Under the pieces are notes generated by a model. The model was not told where the DNA came from. It saw only the letters and a list, made by a program, of their open reading frames with translations, and did not search any database. From the NCBI RefSeq assembly GCF_024362805.1, contig NZ_CP093299.1:1-64000 (forward strand): a stretch of DNA of 64,000 bases, given 5' to 3'. This DNA is from Salipaludibacillus sp. LMS25. Its GTDB lineage: Bacteria > Bacillota > Bacilli > Bacillales > Salisediminibacteriaceae. Made by a program: the position numbers and the translations under genes. Shown one piece after another: positions 26,563 to 36,069 of the stretch. How positions within the stretch are numbered: the first letter of the stretch is position 1; each line of letters begins with the position of its first letter.

Positions 26563-27786
26563 TTATCTTTCGTCAAGATCTTGTAAAAACATGTCGTGAA
26601 GTGCATTTACAGCCTCGACCATATCTTTCTCATGTACAAGTACCCAAATGGTTGTATGTGAATCAGCCGACTGTAATATTTGGATATGGCGGTCTGTAAG
26701 TGCTCCTACGATTTTAGAAGCTATCCCTGGCACTCCAGTCATACCAGCACCAACAGCTGATACTTTCGCACAGTTCTTTTGCACTTCAGGTTGTAAGTTT
26801 AAGCTGTTCAAAACGTTAACTGCACGATCTGTAAGGTGCTCTGGAACCGTATAAGCCACGCCGAATGGATGAATATTAATAAAGTCCACAGAAATATTAG
26901 CTGTAGCCATCGCTTTAAATACTTTCGCCTGAAGGTCATATTCTCCTTCACTAGCAGCCACTTTTATTTGTGAAACTTCTTTGACATGAGCAATACCTGT
27001 AATGGGACGCTCCTCTATATCTTTCCCCGGACTTGAAGAGGTACTGGTTGTGATTAACGTCCCCACTCCTTCTTCAGAAGCTGACCTAATTCTAATTGGG
27101 ACTTTCGCCTGCATAGCCACTTCCACTGCCCGAGGATGAATGACTTTAGCTCCTTGATAAGCCATATTACAAATTTCATTATACGTAACAACGTCAATCG
27201 GCTTTGCTGTCTTAACAATTCGTGGATCCGCGGTCATGACCCCAGCTACATCCGTGAAAATATCCACAACCTCTGCCTTTAAAGCGGCACCTAAAGCAGT
27301 AGCAGATGTATCTGATCCACCTCTACCAAGTGTTGCCGTGGTCCCTGTTACAGTTTCACCTTGAAATCCTGTAACGACAATCACATCGTTCGTTTCAATT
27401 GCTGCTAAAAGCCGATCTGTTTTTATATCTGTTATCTTCGCGTTCGTATATTCCTCTGTTGTTCTAAATCCTGCTTGAGCCCCAGTCATAGCAAGTGACG
27501 AAAGTCCCTTTTGTTGGAGGAGAGATGAAAACACAACAGAAGAAATTGTTTCACCACACGATAATAATAAATCCTGTTCTCTTTTGGATACAGAAGTAGT
27601 GACGCCGCCAACTAAATCTAATAGGGTATCAGTCGCGTAAGGATCACCAGATCTTCCCATTGCAGAGACGACCACGACCACTTTATACCCATCTCTTACA
27701 GCACCTATCACGTGTTCACTGCATTTATCACGTATTTTATCATTTTTTAGTGATGTACCGCCAAATTTCTGTACAACAATTTTCAT
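26563..27786 (-). CDS. dapG: aspartokinase I (diaminopimelate-type)
   Basis: Phosphorylates aspartate at the head of the aspartate family pathway. The 407 residues start MKIVVQKFGGTSL (kinase motif), with a kinase domain to about 260 and two C-terminal ACT domains for allosteric control. Position between asd and dapA identifies it as DapG, which in B. subtilis is feedback-inhibited by diaminopimelate rather than lysine; this regulatory property is inferred from orthology. The ribosome site (AAAGGCAG) is weaker than that of its neighbours. The asd-dapG gap is 29 bases. Confidence 0.95.
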   Translation of the reverse strand: MKIVVQKFGGTSLKNDKIRDKCSEHVIGAVRDGYKVVVVVSAMGRSGDPYATDTLLDLVGGVTTSVSKREQDLLLSCGETISSVVFSSLLQQKGLSSLAMTGAQAGFRTTEEYTNAKITDIKTDRLLAAIETNDVIVVTGFQGETVTGTTATLGRGGSDTSATALGAALKAEVVDIFTDVAGVMTADPRIVKTAKPIDVVTYNEICNMAYQGAKVIHPRAVEVAMQAKVPIRIRSASEEGVGTLITTSTSSSPGKDIEERPITGIAHVKEVSQIKVAASEGEYDLQAKVFKAMATANISVDFINIHPFGVAYTVPEHLTDRAVNVLNSLNLQPEVQKNCAKVSAVGAGMTGVPGIASKIVGALTDRHIQILQSADSHTTIWVLVHEKDMVEAVNALHDMFLQDLDER

Positions 27787-27815
27787 CGCACATCTGCCTT
27801 TACACGAAATTTTTT

Positions 27816-28862
27816 CTATTTTAACAAACCTAATTTAATTAAAGAAAAAGCAATTTGGACTGAATTTAAGGCAGCACCTTTTAATAAGTTATCTGCCACA
27901 ATCCACATATGAAAGCCTTTAGGTTGGTCGAGATCTTGACGAATTCTGCCTACAAACACATCGTCTCTCCCTTTACTTTCAGACGCTAGTGGATAAATTT
28001 GGTTCTGAGGGTCATCTTGTAATGTGACGCCTTCAGCTTCGTTTAATAGTTTCCAAATTCCTTCTACGTTTAAACCGTCTTTTTCTACCTCAATATAGAC
28101 CGATTCTGAATGTCCGGTTTCCACAGGAAGACGAACACATGTGGCCGCAACCTGCAGCGACTCATCTTCCATTATCTTCTTCGTTTCATTGATCATTTTC
28201 ATTTCTTCGAACGTAAACCCGTTCTCTTGGAAAACATCGATTTGTGGTACGGCATTAAATGCAATTTGATAATGCTTCTTATCTCCTGAAACAGGCAGTA
28301 TTTGTGGGTCGATGCTCTCGTCATTCAATATTTGCCTAGATTGTTCATACATTTCATCAATGGCATCCACACCTGCTCCTGAAACAGCTTGGTATGTAGA
28401 CACCACAATCCGTTTTAGTCCGAAAGCTTTACGAACTGGTTCTAGAGCCGCAACCATTTGAATAGTAGAACAATTAGGATTACTAATTATCCCTTTATGG
28501 CGCTTTAAAGCTTGTGTGTTCACTTCAGGGACGATTAAGGGAACGTCTTCATCCATTCTAAAGGCACTCGTATTATCTACAACGATGGCGCCACGTTTCA
28601 CTGCTTCTGGAGCCAGCGCTTTTGAAACAGATCCTCCTGCACTAAATAACGCCAGTTGAATCCCTTCAAACGATTCGGGCTTTGCCTCTTGAACGGTTAG
28701 TTGTTCACCTTTGAATGTTAATTGCTTACCTGCTGATCTTTTTGAAGAGAGCAATAAGAGAGTGTCAACCGGAAAATCGAGTTTTTCAAGTGTCCGGATC
28801 ATTTGTTCACCTACCGCACCTGTTGCACCTACAATAGCAACATTAAATGTTTGCCGTGTCAT
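27816..28862 (-). CDS. asd: aspartate-semialdehyde dehydrogenase
   Basis: NADPH-dependent reduction of aspartyl phosphate to aspartate semialdehyde. The 348-residue protein has an N-terminal GATGAVGEQ nucleotide-binding loop (about 12-20) and the catalytic Cys131 in SNPNCST. The ATG follows AAAGGAG. It is the first gene of asd-dapG-dapA. A promoter with a palindrome around its -35 lies about 60-110 bases upstream, between this operon and the sporulation genes dpaA-dpaB, which allows vegetative expression separate from sporulation. Confidence 0.97.
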   Translation of the reverse strand: MTRQTFNVAIVGATGAVGEQMIRTLEKLDFPVDTLLLLSSKRSAGKQLTFKGEQLTVQEAKPESFEGIQLALFSAGGSVSKALAPEAVKRGAIVVDNTSAFRMDEDVPLIVPEVNTQALKRHKGIISNPNCSTIQMVAALEPVRKAFGLKRIVVSTYQAVSGAGVDAIDEMYEQSRQILNDESIDPQILPVSGDKKHYQIAFNAVPQIDVFQENGFTFEEMKMINETKKIMEDESLQVAATCVRLPVETGHSESVYIEVEKDGLNVEGIWKLLNEAEGVTLQDDPQNQIYPLASESKGRDDVFVGRIRQDLDQPKGFHMWIVADNLLKGAALNSVQIAFSLIKLGLLK

Positions 28863-28924
28863 GATCAGTTCTCCTTTCAGTGGTGAGATATTTAAGATTC
28901 TCCTTTATAAATAATGCTACTTCG

Positions 28925-28953
28925 ATTATATACAACATCTTCGTCGCCGTTAA
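28925..28953 (-). promoter_or_regulatory. asd operon promoter
   Basis: Minus strand TATAAT at 28925-28930 with -35 TTAACG at 28948-28953 and 17-base spacing. About 60 bases upstream of the asd ATG. Confidence 0.6.
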
Positions 28954-28974
28954 GAGGAAACTATATCGGCGACG
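28942..28974 (-). promoter_or_regulatory. palindrome overlapping the asd -35
   Basis: Arms cgtcgccg (28942-28949) and cggcgacg (28967-28974) are perfect inverted repeats separated by 17 bases. One arm covers the edge of the -35 box. No T run follows, so it is a poor terminator. It could be an operator or a weak terminator for dpaB. Confidence 0.5.
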
Positions 28975-29019
28975 AGTGTCACTAAACTCTTATTTTAACA
29001 ACTGATCATGAGAATTGCA

Positions 29020-29613
29020 TTAATTTTTATATCTTTCTATAAAAACAGGCTGAACTTGCTTCCCTTCGATAGCATTTTCTACCGTTTTTGGTATTTTACT
29101 CATATCCGCTACGAGTGAATGGGGTTTTTTGTAAGGGTGATCTTGCCCCAGTGGGACAAAATAAATATTTTTAGCAGCCATGAGCGTCATAATATTAACA
29201 CCATTTAACCCCAGTGCATCATTTGTCGAGACTGCAAGAACAATCGGTCTGCCAGTTCTCATTGTTGCTTTTGCCCCCATTAAAACAGGTGTATCTGTTA
29301 AGGCATTGGCTAATTTGCTTGTGGAATTCCCTGTTAATGGCGCTATAACCATACAATCTAAAGGGGTCTTGGGTCCAAAAGGCTCTGCCTTTACAATAGT
29401 ATCCACGAGTGGTTCTCGTGTAATATCTTTAATTTTTTTTATCCAATCATCACTTTTTCCAAATTTCGAGTCGGTCGTTTGTACTGTATAAGAAACAAAA
29501 GGTGTGACTTTCGCTCCTAATGAAACAAGGTTTTCTATTTCGGGGATGACTTCATCATACGTACAATGAGAACCTGTTAAGCCAAAACCGATATGCTTGC
29601 CTTTTAAAGACAT
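29020..29613 (-). CDS. dpaB: dipicolinate synthase subunit B
   Basis: Flavoprotein-like subunit (SpoVFB) of dipicolinate synthase, which oxidises dihydrodipicolinate to dipicolinic acid in the mother cell for import into the forespore. The 197-residue protein starts MSLKGKHIGFGLTGSHCTYDE and has the flavoprotein-fold cysteine-decarboxylase-like signature (APLTGNSTSKLANAL). The start ATG shares one base with the dpaA stop (TAATG) and has AAAGGAGG 9 bases upstream. Confidence 0.95.
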   Translation of the reverse strand: MSLKGKHIGFGLTGSHCTYDEVIPEIENLVSLGAKVTPFVSYTVQTTDSKFGKSDDWIKKIKDITREPLVDTIVKAEPFGPKTPLDCMVIAPLTGNSTSKLANALTDTPVLMGAKATMRTGRPIVLAVSTNDALGLNGVNIMTLMAAKNIYFVPLGQDHPYKKPHSLVADMSKIPKTVENAIEGKQVQPVFIERYKN

Positions 29614-30515
29614 TAATGACGGCCTCCTTTCTGATCATTCCATTGTTTCTCAAGTAACGTAGATAATAATTCTGCAAGCTGAATACCTGCCGTTTTCGGA
29701 GCAACTAGACCAGGTAAACCAGGTGTTAAGATTGCGTGAATCCCTCTTTTGTTAGCAAAATTAAAATCCGTTCCTCCAGGTTTAGAGGCAATATCAAGAA
29801 TAAGGACGTGATTTTGCATTTTTGCGATGATTGTAGACGTTAGAACGTGGGCAGGGATCGTATTGATGACAACATCTGCCTCTGCTACCGCATCACTTAA
29901 GTTGTCTAAAGGAATCGGGGTTAAGTTCATTTCGTAAATTCTAGCTAAAAGATCTCTTTCCTTTGCAGCTACCGAGACATGTGCTCCCAAATTAGCAAAA
30001 GTTCTCGCGATCGTTTGACCTACTCGCCCAAAGCCAGTAACTAAAACGTTGGAACGGTGAATCGTCGTATTTGTATGCTGAATCACTAGCATAACCGCTC
30101 CTTCTGCAGTAGGAATAGAGTTATAAATAGCTAAATCATCCCTGTTCATTAATTCAACGAGGGATTTTTCTGTTTTTTGAGCAATATTTTTTAATGTTTT
30201 GCTGGCAATGCCAGTGTAAATTTTTAAATGCTCCGGTGTTTGTGCAAGCCAATGTTCTTCTAAAACCTGAGATTGCCCTGAAAATACAGTATCCGCTTCA
30301 CCATTGTGATTCACACCATTCACAGGCAAGATGACTGCGTCCAATTGATCGGTATTAACCGTTTCGAACGTTTTGTTTTCCACGCCAAGAAATCCGTCAT
30401 CAAGCTGATCAAACCCAATTAAATAAAGAGAAGTATCTAAAGTAGATAACTTACGTATAACTTCGATCTGCCTTAAATCTCCTCCAATAATAGCTACCTG
30501 CATGCCAGTTAACAA
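29613..30515 (-). CDS. dpaA: dipicolinate synthase subunit A
   Basis: NAD(P)-binding subunit (SpoVFA) of dipicolinate synthase, 300 residues. The N-terminus MLTGMQVAIIGGDLRQIEVIRKL aligns with B. subtilis SpoVFA. A second dinucleotide fold near residue 155 has VLVTGFGRVGQTIART. Both this alignment and GGGGAGG 9 bases upstream support TTG at 30515 as the start rather than the ATG four codons later. In B. subtilis the operon is sigma-K controlled; I found no confident sigma-K promoter here. Confidence 0.95.
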   Translation of the reverse strand: MLTGMQVAIIGGDLRQIEVIRKLSTLDTSLYLIGFDQLDDGFLGVENKTFETVNTDQLDAVILPVNGVNHNGEADTVFSGQSQVLEEHWLAQTPEHLKIYTGIASKTLKNIAQKTEKSLVELMNRDDLAIYNSIPTAEGAVMLVIQHTNTTIHRSNVLVTGFGRVGQTIARTFANLGAHVSVAAKERDLLARIYEMNLTPIPLDNLSDAVAEADVVINTIPAHVLTSTIIAKMQNHVLILDIASKPGGTDFNFANKRGIHAILTPGLPGLVAPKTAGIQLAELLSTLLEKQWNDQKGGRH

Positions 30516-30763
30516 CGTCTTTTACCTCCCCTTCGATCAAACTTTCGGTAAGCTAATGACATGCTTCTATTGTGCAGTGTCAAAGCACCTTACGGAAAGG
30601 GACACTTGAGCCTTGCGGATGCTCACCATATTTTATGATGGCGATGGCAATTGGTGATAAGAGTATAAAAATTCTTAAAATGGCCCTTTAAAGAGGCGTT
30701 ATTCTTTAAATAAAGATTTCTCACTGACAGCTCAATTTTTCATCACCAACAAGGATATTCTCC

Positions 30764-30818
30764 TTTATCCCACTCTTAAGGGGCAGGAAAACGCCCACTG
30801 ATTGAAGCTTAGCTTTAT
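30764..30818 (-). repeat. dispersed repeat, type A copy 3, internally deleted and inverted
   Basis: On the minus strand it reads ataaagctaagcttcaatc, then cagtgggcgttttcc joined directly to tgccccttaagagtggg and ataaa. Both ends of the 158-bp element are kept and about 100 internal bases, including the large hairpin, are missing. The join falls at gtttt, which occurs at both sides of the missing part in full copies. Confidence 0.75.
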
Positions 30819-30880
30819 GTTTACCTGACTTAATGCGTCAAAAAAACGTTATATAGAAAGTATGTAGAGTGCTTTTTATG

Positions 30881-30926
30881 TAAAAGAAAGAGTGCCCACA
30901 AAAGGTTACACTTTCGGGGCACTCTT
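30881..30926 (-). terminator. intrinsic terminator after ymxH
   Basis: Minus strand AAGAGTGCCC / GGGCACTCTT hairpin with a 19-base loop, followed by TCTTTTAC. Confidence 0.75.
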
Positions 30927-31001
30927 CATAATTATTGTCTTATTCTATTGGCAACACCAGTAATAACGACATTTAAACTGATGTTTGCTCATTGAAAATG
31001 G

Positions 31002-31235
31002 TCATTTAACTTCTATAATAATCATATCGGCACCAATTTTTTTAATTTGTTTCCAATAGACAGTGACTTCTTTTTCTCTTTTACCTAATCCAAACCATTT
31101 TAATGTTGGAATGACAAAAGCTTCGATATGACCCGTTTTTTCATCAATCATAAGGTCTGTTTGGCCTAAAACCCCTAGTCTTTCACCTTTTTGATAGTCA
31201 ATGATTTCCTTCTGACTTATTTCACTTAATCTCAT
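31002..31235 (-). CDS. ymxH: YlmC/YmxH family sporulation protein (PRC-barrel)
   Basis: Small 77-residue beta-barrel protein, MRLSEISQKEIIDYQKGERLG onward, matching the PRC-barrel YlmC/YmxH family found in spore formers; function unknown. I start at ATG 31235 because GGAGAGGTGG lies 9 bases upstream and homologues begin at this Met; the frame extends 18 codons further without support. It follows mlpA by about 60 bases and ends the pnp-ylxY-mlpA-ymxH block with a terminator. Confidence 0.88.
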   Translation of the reverse strand: MRLSEISQKEIIDYQKGERLGVLGQTDLMIDEKTGHIEAFVIPTLKWFGLGKREKEVTVYWKQIKKIGADMIIIEVK

Positions 31236-31297
31236 AACTAAGCACCACCTCTCCTTTATTACAAGCTTATGTGGAAAGGTAAGGCTCATATGACGGC

Positions 31298-32539
31298 TTA
31301 ATGTATAGAGAGAGGCAATTTCCCGTCCGGTGTTATAAGTGTTAAGGAATACTCCTTAGAGAGAATATCTTTACTCGTCGCTTTAATATCAGCCATTGTG
31401 ACATTATCAATGGCATTCGTAATATCATCTAATGAACGATGTTTGTCAAGGAGTAATTCATTTTTACCATTTCGACTCATTCGACTGTTCGTACTTTCTA
31501 AGCCAAGCATTAAACCACCTTTTAATTGTTCTTTACCATTTTTCAGTTCTTTATCAGTCAAGCCATTCTCGGCCACTTTTGCGATCGTCTCCACCATCAC
31601 ATCGAATGTGCGTTCCAACTGCTCCGGGGCTGAACCAGCGTAAACTGTCAGCAGTCCAGAATCTTTATAAGCAGAGTGATAGGAGAAAACCGAATAAGCT
31701 AGTCCCCTATTTTCTCTAATTTCCTGGAACAATCTACTACTCATACTTCCACCTAACGCATTGTTCATTAAAATGAGGGAATAAATTTTGTCATCATCTA
31801 GCGCGTATCCATCAAATCCTAAACATAGATGGGCCTGCTCAGTTTCTTTTTGACGTACAATTTTATCTGGTAGAAACGCTGGTTTTTCTAGCTTCACATC
31901 AGGAAGTGCTGTTCCTGGAAGGGAGGAAAATAAATCCTCCACATACGATACGAATGACTCATCGACGTTCCCACATATGGAAATGACAACATTGTTTGCA
32001 TGATAATATTGTTTCATATATGAAAACAAATCATCTGATGAGAATGAACCTAATGTTTTCTCCGTTCCAAGAATAGGATATCCCAGTGGATGTTCACCGT
32101 AGCTGGCTTTACTAAGTAAATCATGAACGAGATCATCTGGCGTATCTTCATACATTTTAATTTCTTCTAATACGACCCCTTTTTCTTTTTCCAACTCATG
32201 CTTTTCGAACGTGGAATTGAAGTACATATCTGCTAACACATCTACCGCATACTTAGCGTGTGTGTCTAACACTTTTGCATAATAGCACGTATATTCTTTC
32301 GAGGTAAGGGCATTCACGTGTCCTCCAATTGAATCAAAAGATTCGGCAATCTCGTGAGCTGAACGTGATTTGGTTCCTTTAAAAAACATGTGCTCAATAA
32401 AATGTGACATCCCATTCTCTTCTTTTTTTTCAAAACGTGAACCTGTCCCTACCCATATGCCTACAGCAACTGATCTAACTGTTTCTATCGGTTCAAAGAC
32501 AATTCTTACGCCATTTTTGCTTTTATAACGTCTAATCAC
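31298..32539 (-). CDS. mlpA: M16 family zinc protease (MlpA/YmxG)
   Basis: Mitochondrial-processing-peptidase-like protein of 413 residues, with the zinc motif HFIEH (46-50) and the downstream glutamate helix (KGVVLEEIKMYEDTP), so it should be active. In B. subtilis the mlpA locus influences extracellular protease and DNA-related regulation; substrate unknown. I use the GTG at 32539, 7 bases after AGGAGG, giving MIRRYKSKNGVRIVFE; the frame otherwise opens at 32590 and would overlap ylxY. Conserved location between ylxY and ymxH. Confidence 0.92.
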   Translation of the reverse strand: MIRRYKSKNGVRIVFEPIETVRSVAVGIWVGTGSRFEKKEENGMSHFIEHMFFKGTKSRSAHEIAESFDSIGGHVNALTSKEYTCYYAKVLDTHAKYAVDVLADMYFNSTFEKHELEKEKGVVLEEIKMYEDTPDDLVHDLLSKASYGEHPLGYPILGTEKTLGSFSSDDLFSYMKQYYHANNVVISICGNVDESFVSYVEDLFSSLPGTALPDVKLEKPAFLPDKIVRQKETEQAHLCLGFDGYALDDDKIYSLILMNNALGGSMSSRLFQEIRENRGLAYSVFSYHSAYKDSGLLTVYAGSAPEQLERTFDVMVETIAKVAENGLTDKELKNGKEQLKGGLMLGLESTNSRMSRNGKNELLLDKHRSLDDITNAIDNVTMADIKATSKDILSKEYSLTLITPDGKLPLSIH

Positions 32540-32564
32540 GACTGATCCTCCTACTATCCAAATA

Positions 32565-33530
32565 TCATGAATCAGAGAGTCGCTTTTCACTTAGGACCTC
32601 TGATAGCTTTCCAATTTGTAAGTTCTTTTTTTTAATGCCGTCTATCATGGCTTCTAGTCCATTGGCTGAAGAGGCTGTGGGATGCATCAGGATGAGTGAG
32701 CCAGGTTCTGCATGATTAACGACACGCTGTGTCATTTGGGTTGATGATGGGTTTTTCCAATCAACCGTATCAACAGTCCACAATATCGTATACATGTTTA
32801 ATTCACTAGCAATAGTGACCACGTCTTCACGAAAGCTTCCACTCGGCGGGGCGAACCAAACCGGCTTCTCACTAAGAGCGGCGTTAATGACGTCATTCGT
32901 CCTCATTATCTCATCACGGATACTTTCTCGAGCTAACCTTTTCATATCTGGATGTGAATAAGCATGATTTCCTATTTCATGTCCTTCTTCCTTTATCATC
33001 ATAGCAAGATTCGAGTTATTTTTCACCCATGAACCATCCAAAAAGAAGGTTGCCTTTACATCATTTTCTTTAAACGTCTTTAATATGTCTGGTAAATGGT
33101 CGTTTCCCCAAGCGACATTAACCATGAAACCAACCATTGGTTTGTTAGGGTTGCCGCGATAAATGGGGGATGGTGGAAGATCTTTAAGCGTTACCGCTGG
33201 TTCAGTTTCTTTAAAAATGAGATCCTCTTCTTGAAAGTCTCCCCGTTCTTTCATGTTTTCATAAGATTTTTGCACGTCCACTTCTCGTCCATTGTAACCA
33301 GGAATTGCTTTCCAAACAGGATCGATGCGTGCATCGATCGGAGGATCAACATAATCCTGTTTCACTCGAAGTATTTCCATATAAAGAGGACTTTCTTCTT
33401 TCATCACTTGTTCTGCTTGTCCTCTTAATTCCTCAATATATCCACCAGTGACAGGGTTTTGTATATGAGACAATGTTACAATTAGCAGAAAAAAGAAGGT
33501 TCCTAATTGAATCGCCACTTTCTTTAACAT
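32565..33530 (-). CDS. ylxY: polysaccharide deacetylase-like protein YlxY
   Basis: Exported or membrane-anchored protein of 321 residues with an N-terminal hydrophobic segment (about 7-22) and a NodB-type domain from about residue 140. The second metal motif (GNHAYSHPDM) and a later RDE-like/PPSGSF region are visible. The first motif, normally TFDDG, reads VNVAWGNDH, so the catalytic Asp pair is not in its usual form. Homologues in spore formers are called YlxY and lie downstream of pnp, as here. The ATG follows GGGGAGGGG. Enzyme activity is doubtful. Confidence 0.88.
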   Translation of the reverse strand: MLKKVAIQLGTFFFLLIVTLSHIQNPVTGGYIEELRGQAEQVMKEESPLYMEILRVKQDYVDPPIDARIDPVWKAIPGYNGREVDVQKSYENMKERGDFQEEDLIFKETEPAVTLKDLPPSPIYRGNPNKPMVGFMVNVAWGNDHLPDILKTFKENDVKATFFLDGSWVKNNSNLAMMIKEEGHEIGNHAYSHPDMKRLARESIRDEIMRTNDVINAALSEKPVWFAPPSGSFREDVVTIASELNMYTILWTVDTVDWKNPSSTQMTQRVVNHAEPGSLILMHPTASSANGLEAMIDGIKKKNLQIGKLSEVLSEKRLSDS

Positions 33531-33688
33531 ATCTATCCCCTCCCCTTAAAAAATATGTGTAGAGAGGACAAGGTAGAACCGACAATTACGCGATACGCAT
33601 TCTCCATCTAGGGCTTTTTTCTAGATTGCAAAGCCAGTTTCAACGAGTAACTTTATTTAAAAGGGAGCTTAACTTTAATTATCTCCAC

Positions 33689-33717
33689 TAAAAAAAGAGC
33701 CGCGCTTAAAGGCTCTT
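33689..33717 (-). terminator. intrinsic terminator after pnp
   Basis: Minus strand AGAGCC / GGCTCT hairpin (loop of 9 bases) followed by TTTTTTAG, about 8 bases after the pnp stop. Confidence 0.75.
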
Positions 33718-33724
33718 CCTTCCA

Positions 33725-35821
33725 TTATGATTCTTTCTGTTCAGCTAAAACAGCTTTTCGTGATAAATTAACACGGCCTTGGTTATCAATCTCCGTTACC
33801 TTAACAAGGACTTCGTCACCAAGTGATACGACATCTTCAACTTTAGCTACACGTTCATTCGCTAGTTGTGAAATATGAACCAGACCGTCTTTTCCTTTGA
33901 AAATTTCCACAAAGGCCCCGAATTTTTCAATCCGCTTTACTTTTCCAAGGTAAGTTTGACCCACTTCAACTTCTCGAACAAGGTCTTCAATGATTTGTTT
34001 TGCTTTGTTGTTCATTTGTTGATCGGTTGATGAGATATAGACCGTCCCATCTTGTTCAATATCAATTTTCACGCCAGTGTCATCGATTATTTGATTAATC
34101 ATTTTACCACTCGGTCCAATAACATCACGTATTTTATCTGGATGAATTTTCATCGTTAGAATCTTCGGTGCATAAGCACTCAATTCCGTTCTTGGTTCTG
34201 GAATGGCTGAGAGCATGTTATCAAGAATTTGCAGACGCCCTTCTCTTGCTTGTGATAAGGCTTCTTCAAGGACCGCTTTATCTATTCCTTCTATCTTAAT
34301 ATCCATTTGAAGGGCTGTGACCCCTTTTGATGTTCCGGCAACTTTAAAGTCCATATCACCTAGAGCATCTTCCATTCCTTGAATATCCGTCAGGACAACA
34401 ACATCATCTTCGTGCTTTACTAAGCCCATAGCAATTCCGGCTACCGGAGATTTAATTGGAACACCAGCTGCCATCATAGCTAGAGTACTTGCGCAAATAC
34501 TTGCTTGAGAAGTAGAACCATTGGATTCTAAAACTTCAGAGACGAGACGGATCGTATAAGGGAACTCCTGCTCAGAAGGCATCACTTTCTCAAGAGCTCT
34601 CTCCCCTAAGGCTCCGTGTCCAATTTCACGGCGTCCAGGTCCTCTAATCGGTCCCGTTTCCCCTACACTAAAGGATGGAAAATTATAATGGTGCATAAAA
34701 CGCTTTGATTCTTCGATCCCTAGTCCGTCAAGAACTTGCACATCACCTAAAGCCCCTAATGTACATACGCTTAGAGCTTGAGTTTGTCCGCGAGTAAATA
34801 AACCAGAACCGTGAGTTCTTTGAAGGATATCAATTTCAGAAGCTAAAGGTCTAATTTCGTTTCCTTTTCTTCCATCAGGTCGAATATTTTCTTTAGTTAT
34901 AAGTTTTCTAACAGTTTCTTTTAACAACTTGTCCAAAACGTCTCGTGCATCTTTCGTTCTGTCATTTTCTTCGTCAGTGTAATCTTCCAATATTTCATTA
35001 TACACTTCTTTAATAGCAGTCTCACGCTCACCTTTTTCAACAACAGTAGCTGCTTTAATGAGTTTGCTTTCTGCTTTTTCTCGAATTTCTGTTGCCAGCT
35101 CTTCATCAATGGTAAGGAGCTGCACGTCCATTTTCACTTTACCGACTTTAGCGACGATATCTTCTTGAAAAGCAACGAGTCGTTTAATCTCTTCATGGCC
35201 AAACATGATAGCATCAAGCATGACTTCTTCAGGTACCTCATTCGCACCTGCTTCAACCATGTTTATAGCATCTTTCGTACCAGCAACGATTAAATTAATA
35301 TCACTGTTATCCATTTCGTCTGTTTTAGGATTGATAATAAAGTTGCCGTCAACCCTACCGATTGTCACACCAGCAATAGGTCCTGCAAAAGGAATATCTG
35401 AAATGGATAGAGCAAGAGAAGACCCTACCATAGCAGCCATCTCAGGTGAACAATTTTGATCATTACTCATGACCATACTAATAACTTGGACATCGTTACG
35501 GAAGCCATCTGGAAACAACGGGCGTACGGGTCTGTCAATGAGTCTGCTTGTTAAAACAGCATGGTCACTTGGACGCCCTTCACGCTTAATAAATCCTCCT
35601 GGTATTTTACCTGCTGAGTACAGCCTCTCTTCATAATTGACTGTTAAAGGGAAAAAGGGTAAGTCCTTTGGCTCCTTTGAAGCAGTGGCCGTAGATAATA
35701 CCGATGTATCACCGTAACGTACGAGAACCGCCCCGTTAGCTTGTTTAGCAAGCTGACCAACTTCAACCGTTAATGTACGACCGGCCCATTCCATCGAAAA
35801 AGTTTTCTTTTCTTGATTCAT
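33725..35821 (-). CDS. pnp: polynucleotide phosphorylase
   Basis: Phosphorolytic 3'-to-5' exoribonuclease, the main one in Bacillus, 698 residues. Two RNase PH domains (the second with [22 protein letters not shown] and the [15 protein letters not shown] acidic site), then KH ([16 protein letters not shown]) and S1 ([17 protein letters not shown]) domains. ATG 35821 ([14 protein letters not shown]) is chosen because the GAGGAG site lies upstream; the frame begins at a TTG 21 bases earlier that would place that site inside the gene. Located after rpsO as in most Firmicutes; a terminator follows each of the two genes. Confidence 0.98.
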   Translation of the reverse strand: MNQEKKTFSMEWAGRTLTVEVGQLAKQANGAVLVRYGDTSVLSTATASKEPKDLPFFPLTVNYEERLYSAGKIPGGFIKREGRPSDHAVLTSRLIDRPVRPLFPDGFRNDVQVISMVMSNDQNCSPEMAAMVGSSLALSISDIPFAGPIAGVTIGRVDGNFIINPKTDEMDNSDINLIVAGTKDAINMVEAGANEVPEEVMLDAIMFGHEEIKRLVAFQEDIVAKVGKVKMDVQLLTIDEELATEIREKAESKLIKAATVVEKGERETAIKEVYNEILEDYTDEENDRTKDARDVLDKLLKETVRKLITKENIRPDGRKGNEIRPLASEIDILQRTHGSGLFTRGQTQALSVCTLGALGDVQVLDGLGIEESKRFMHHYNFPSFSVGETGPIRGPGRREIGHGALGERALEKVMPSEQEFPYTIRLVSEVLESNGSTSQASICASTLAMMAAGVPIKSPVAGIAMGLVKHEDDVVVLTDIQGMEDALGDMDFKVAGTSKGVTALQMDIKIEGIDKAVLEEALSQAREGRLQILDNMLSAIPEPRTELSAYAPKILTMKIHPDKIRDVIGPSGKMINQIIDDTGVKIDIEQDGTVYISSTDQQMNNKAKQIIEDLVREVEVGQTYLGKVKRIEKFGAFVEIFKGKDGLVHISQLANERVAKVEDVVSLGDEVLVKVTEIDNQGRVNLSRKAVLAEQKES

Positions 35822-36035
35822 CTTATCGTGTACTCCTCTCAACTTTATAATTAGTCTTCTTACACCTAGTGTTTCGCTTTTTTGTATGTAGTAAACCTGA
35901 TGTATGAGTTAAAAAGCAGATTATTAGCTTGTTTACTGTGTTTACAGAGAAAATCATGGTAAAAACCCTAGCTTTTATATCATATCAAAAAAAGATACGT
36001 AACGAAACAGAAGATTGAGACGATAGCTTATCCCA

Positions 36036-36066
36036 TAGAAAAAAGCGGGAGAATCTCCCGCTTTCG
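36036..36066 (-). terminator. intrinsic terminator after rpsO
   Basis: Minus strand AAAGCGGGAG / CTCCCGCTTT hairpin with a 2-base loop, followed by TTTCTATG, a few bases after the rpsO stop. Confidence 0.85.
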
Positions 36067-36069
36067 TAA

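Larger units (their letters stand above)
30516..31001. other. intergenic spacer between ymxH and dpaA
   Basis: 486 bases without a gene. It contains the ymxH terminator (30881-30926), the internally deleted type A repeat (30764-30818), a long-range inverted repeat (attggtgat near 30650 and atcaccaa near 30742) of unknown meaning, and the region expected to hold the dpaA promoter. Confidence 0.55.
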
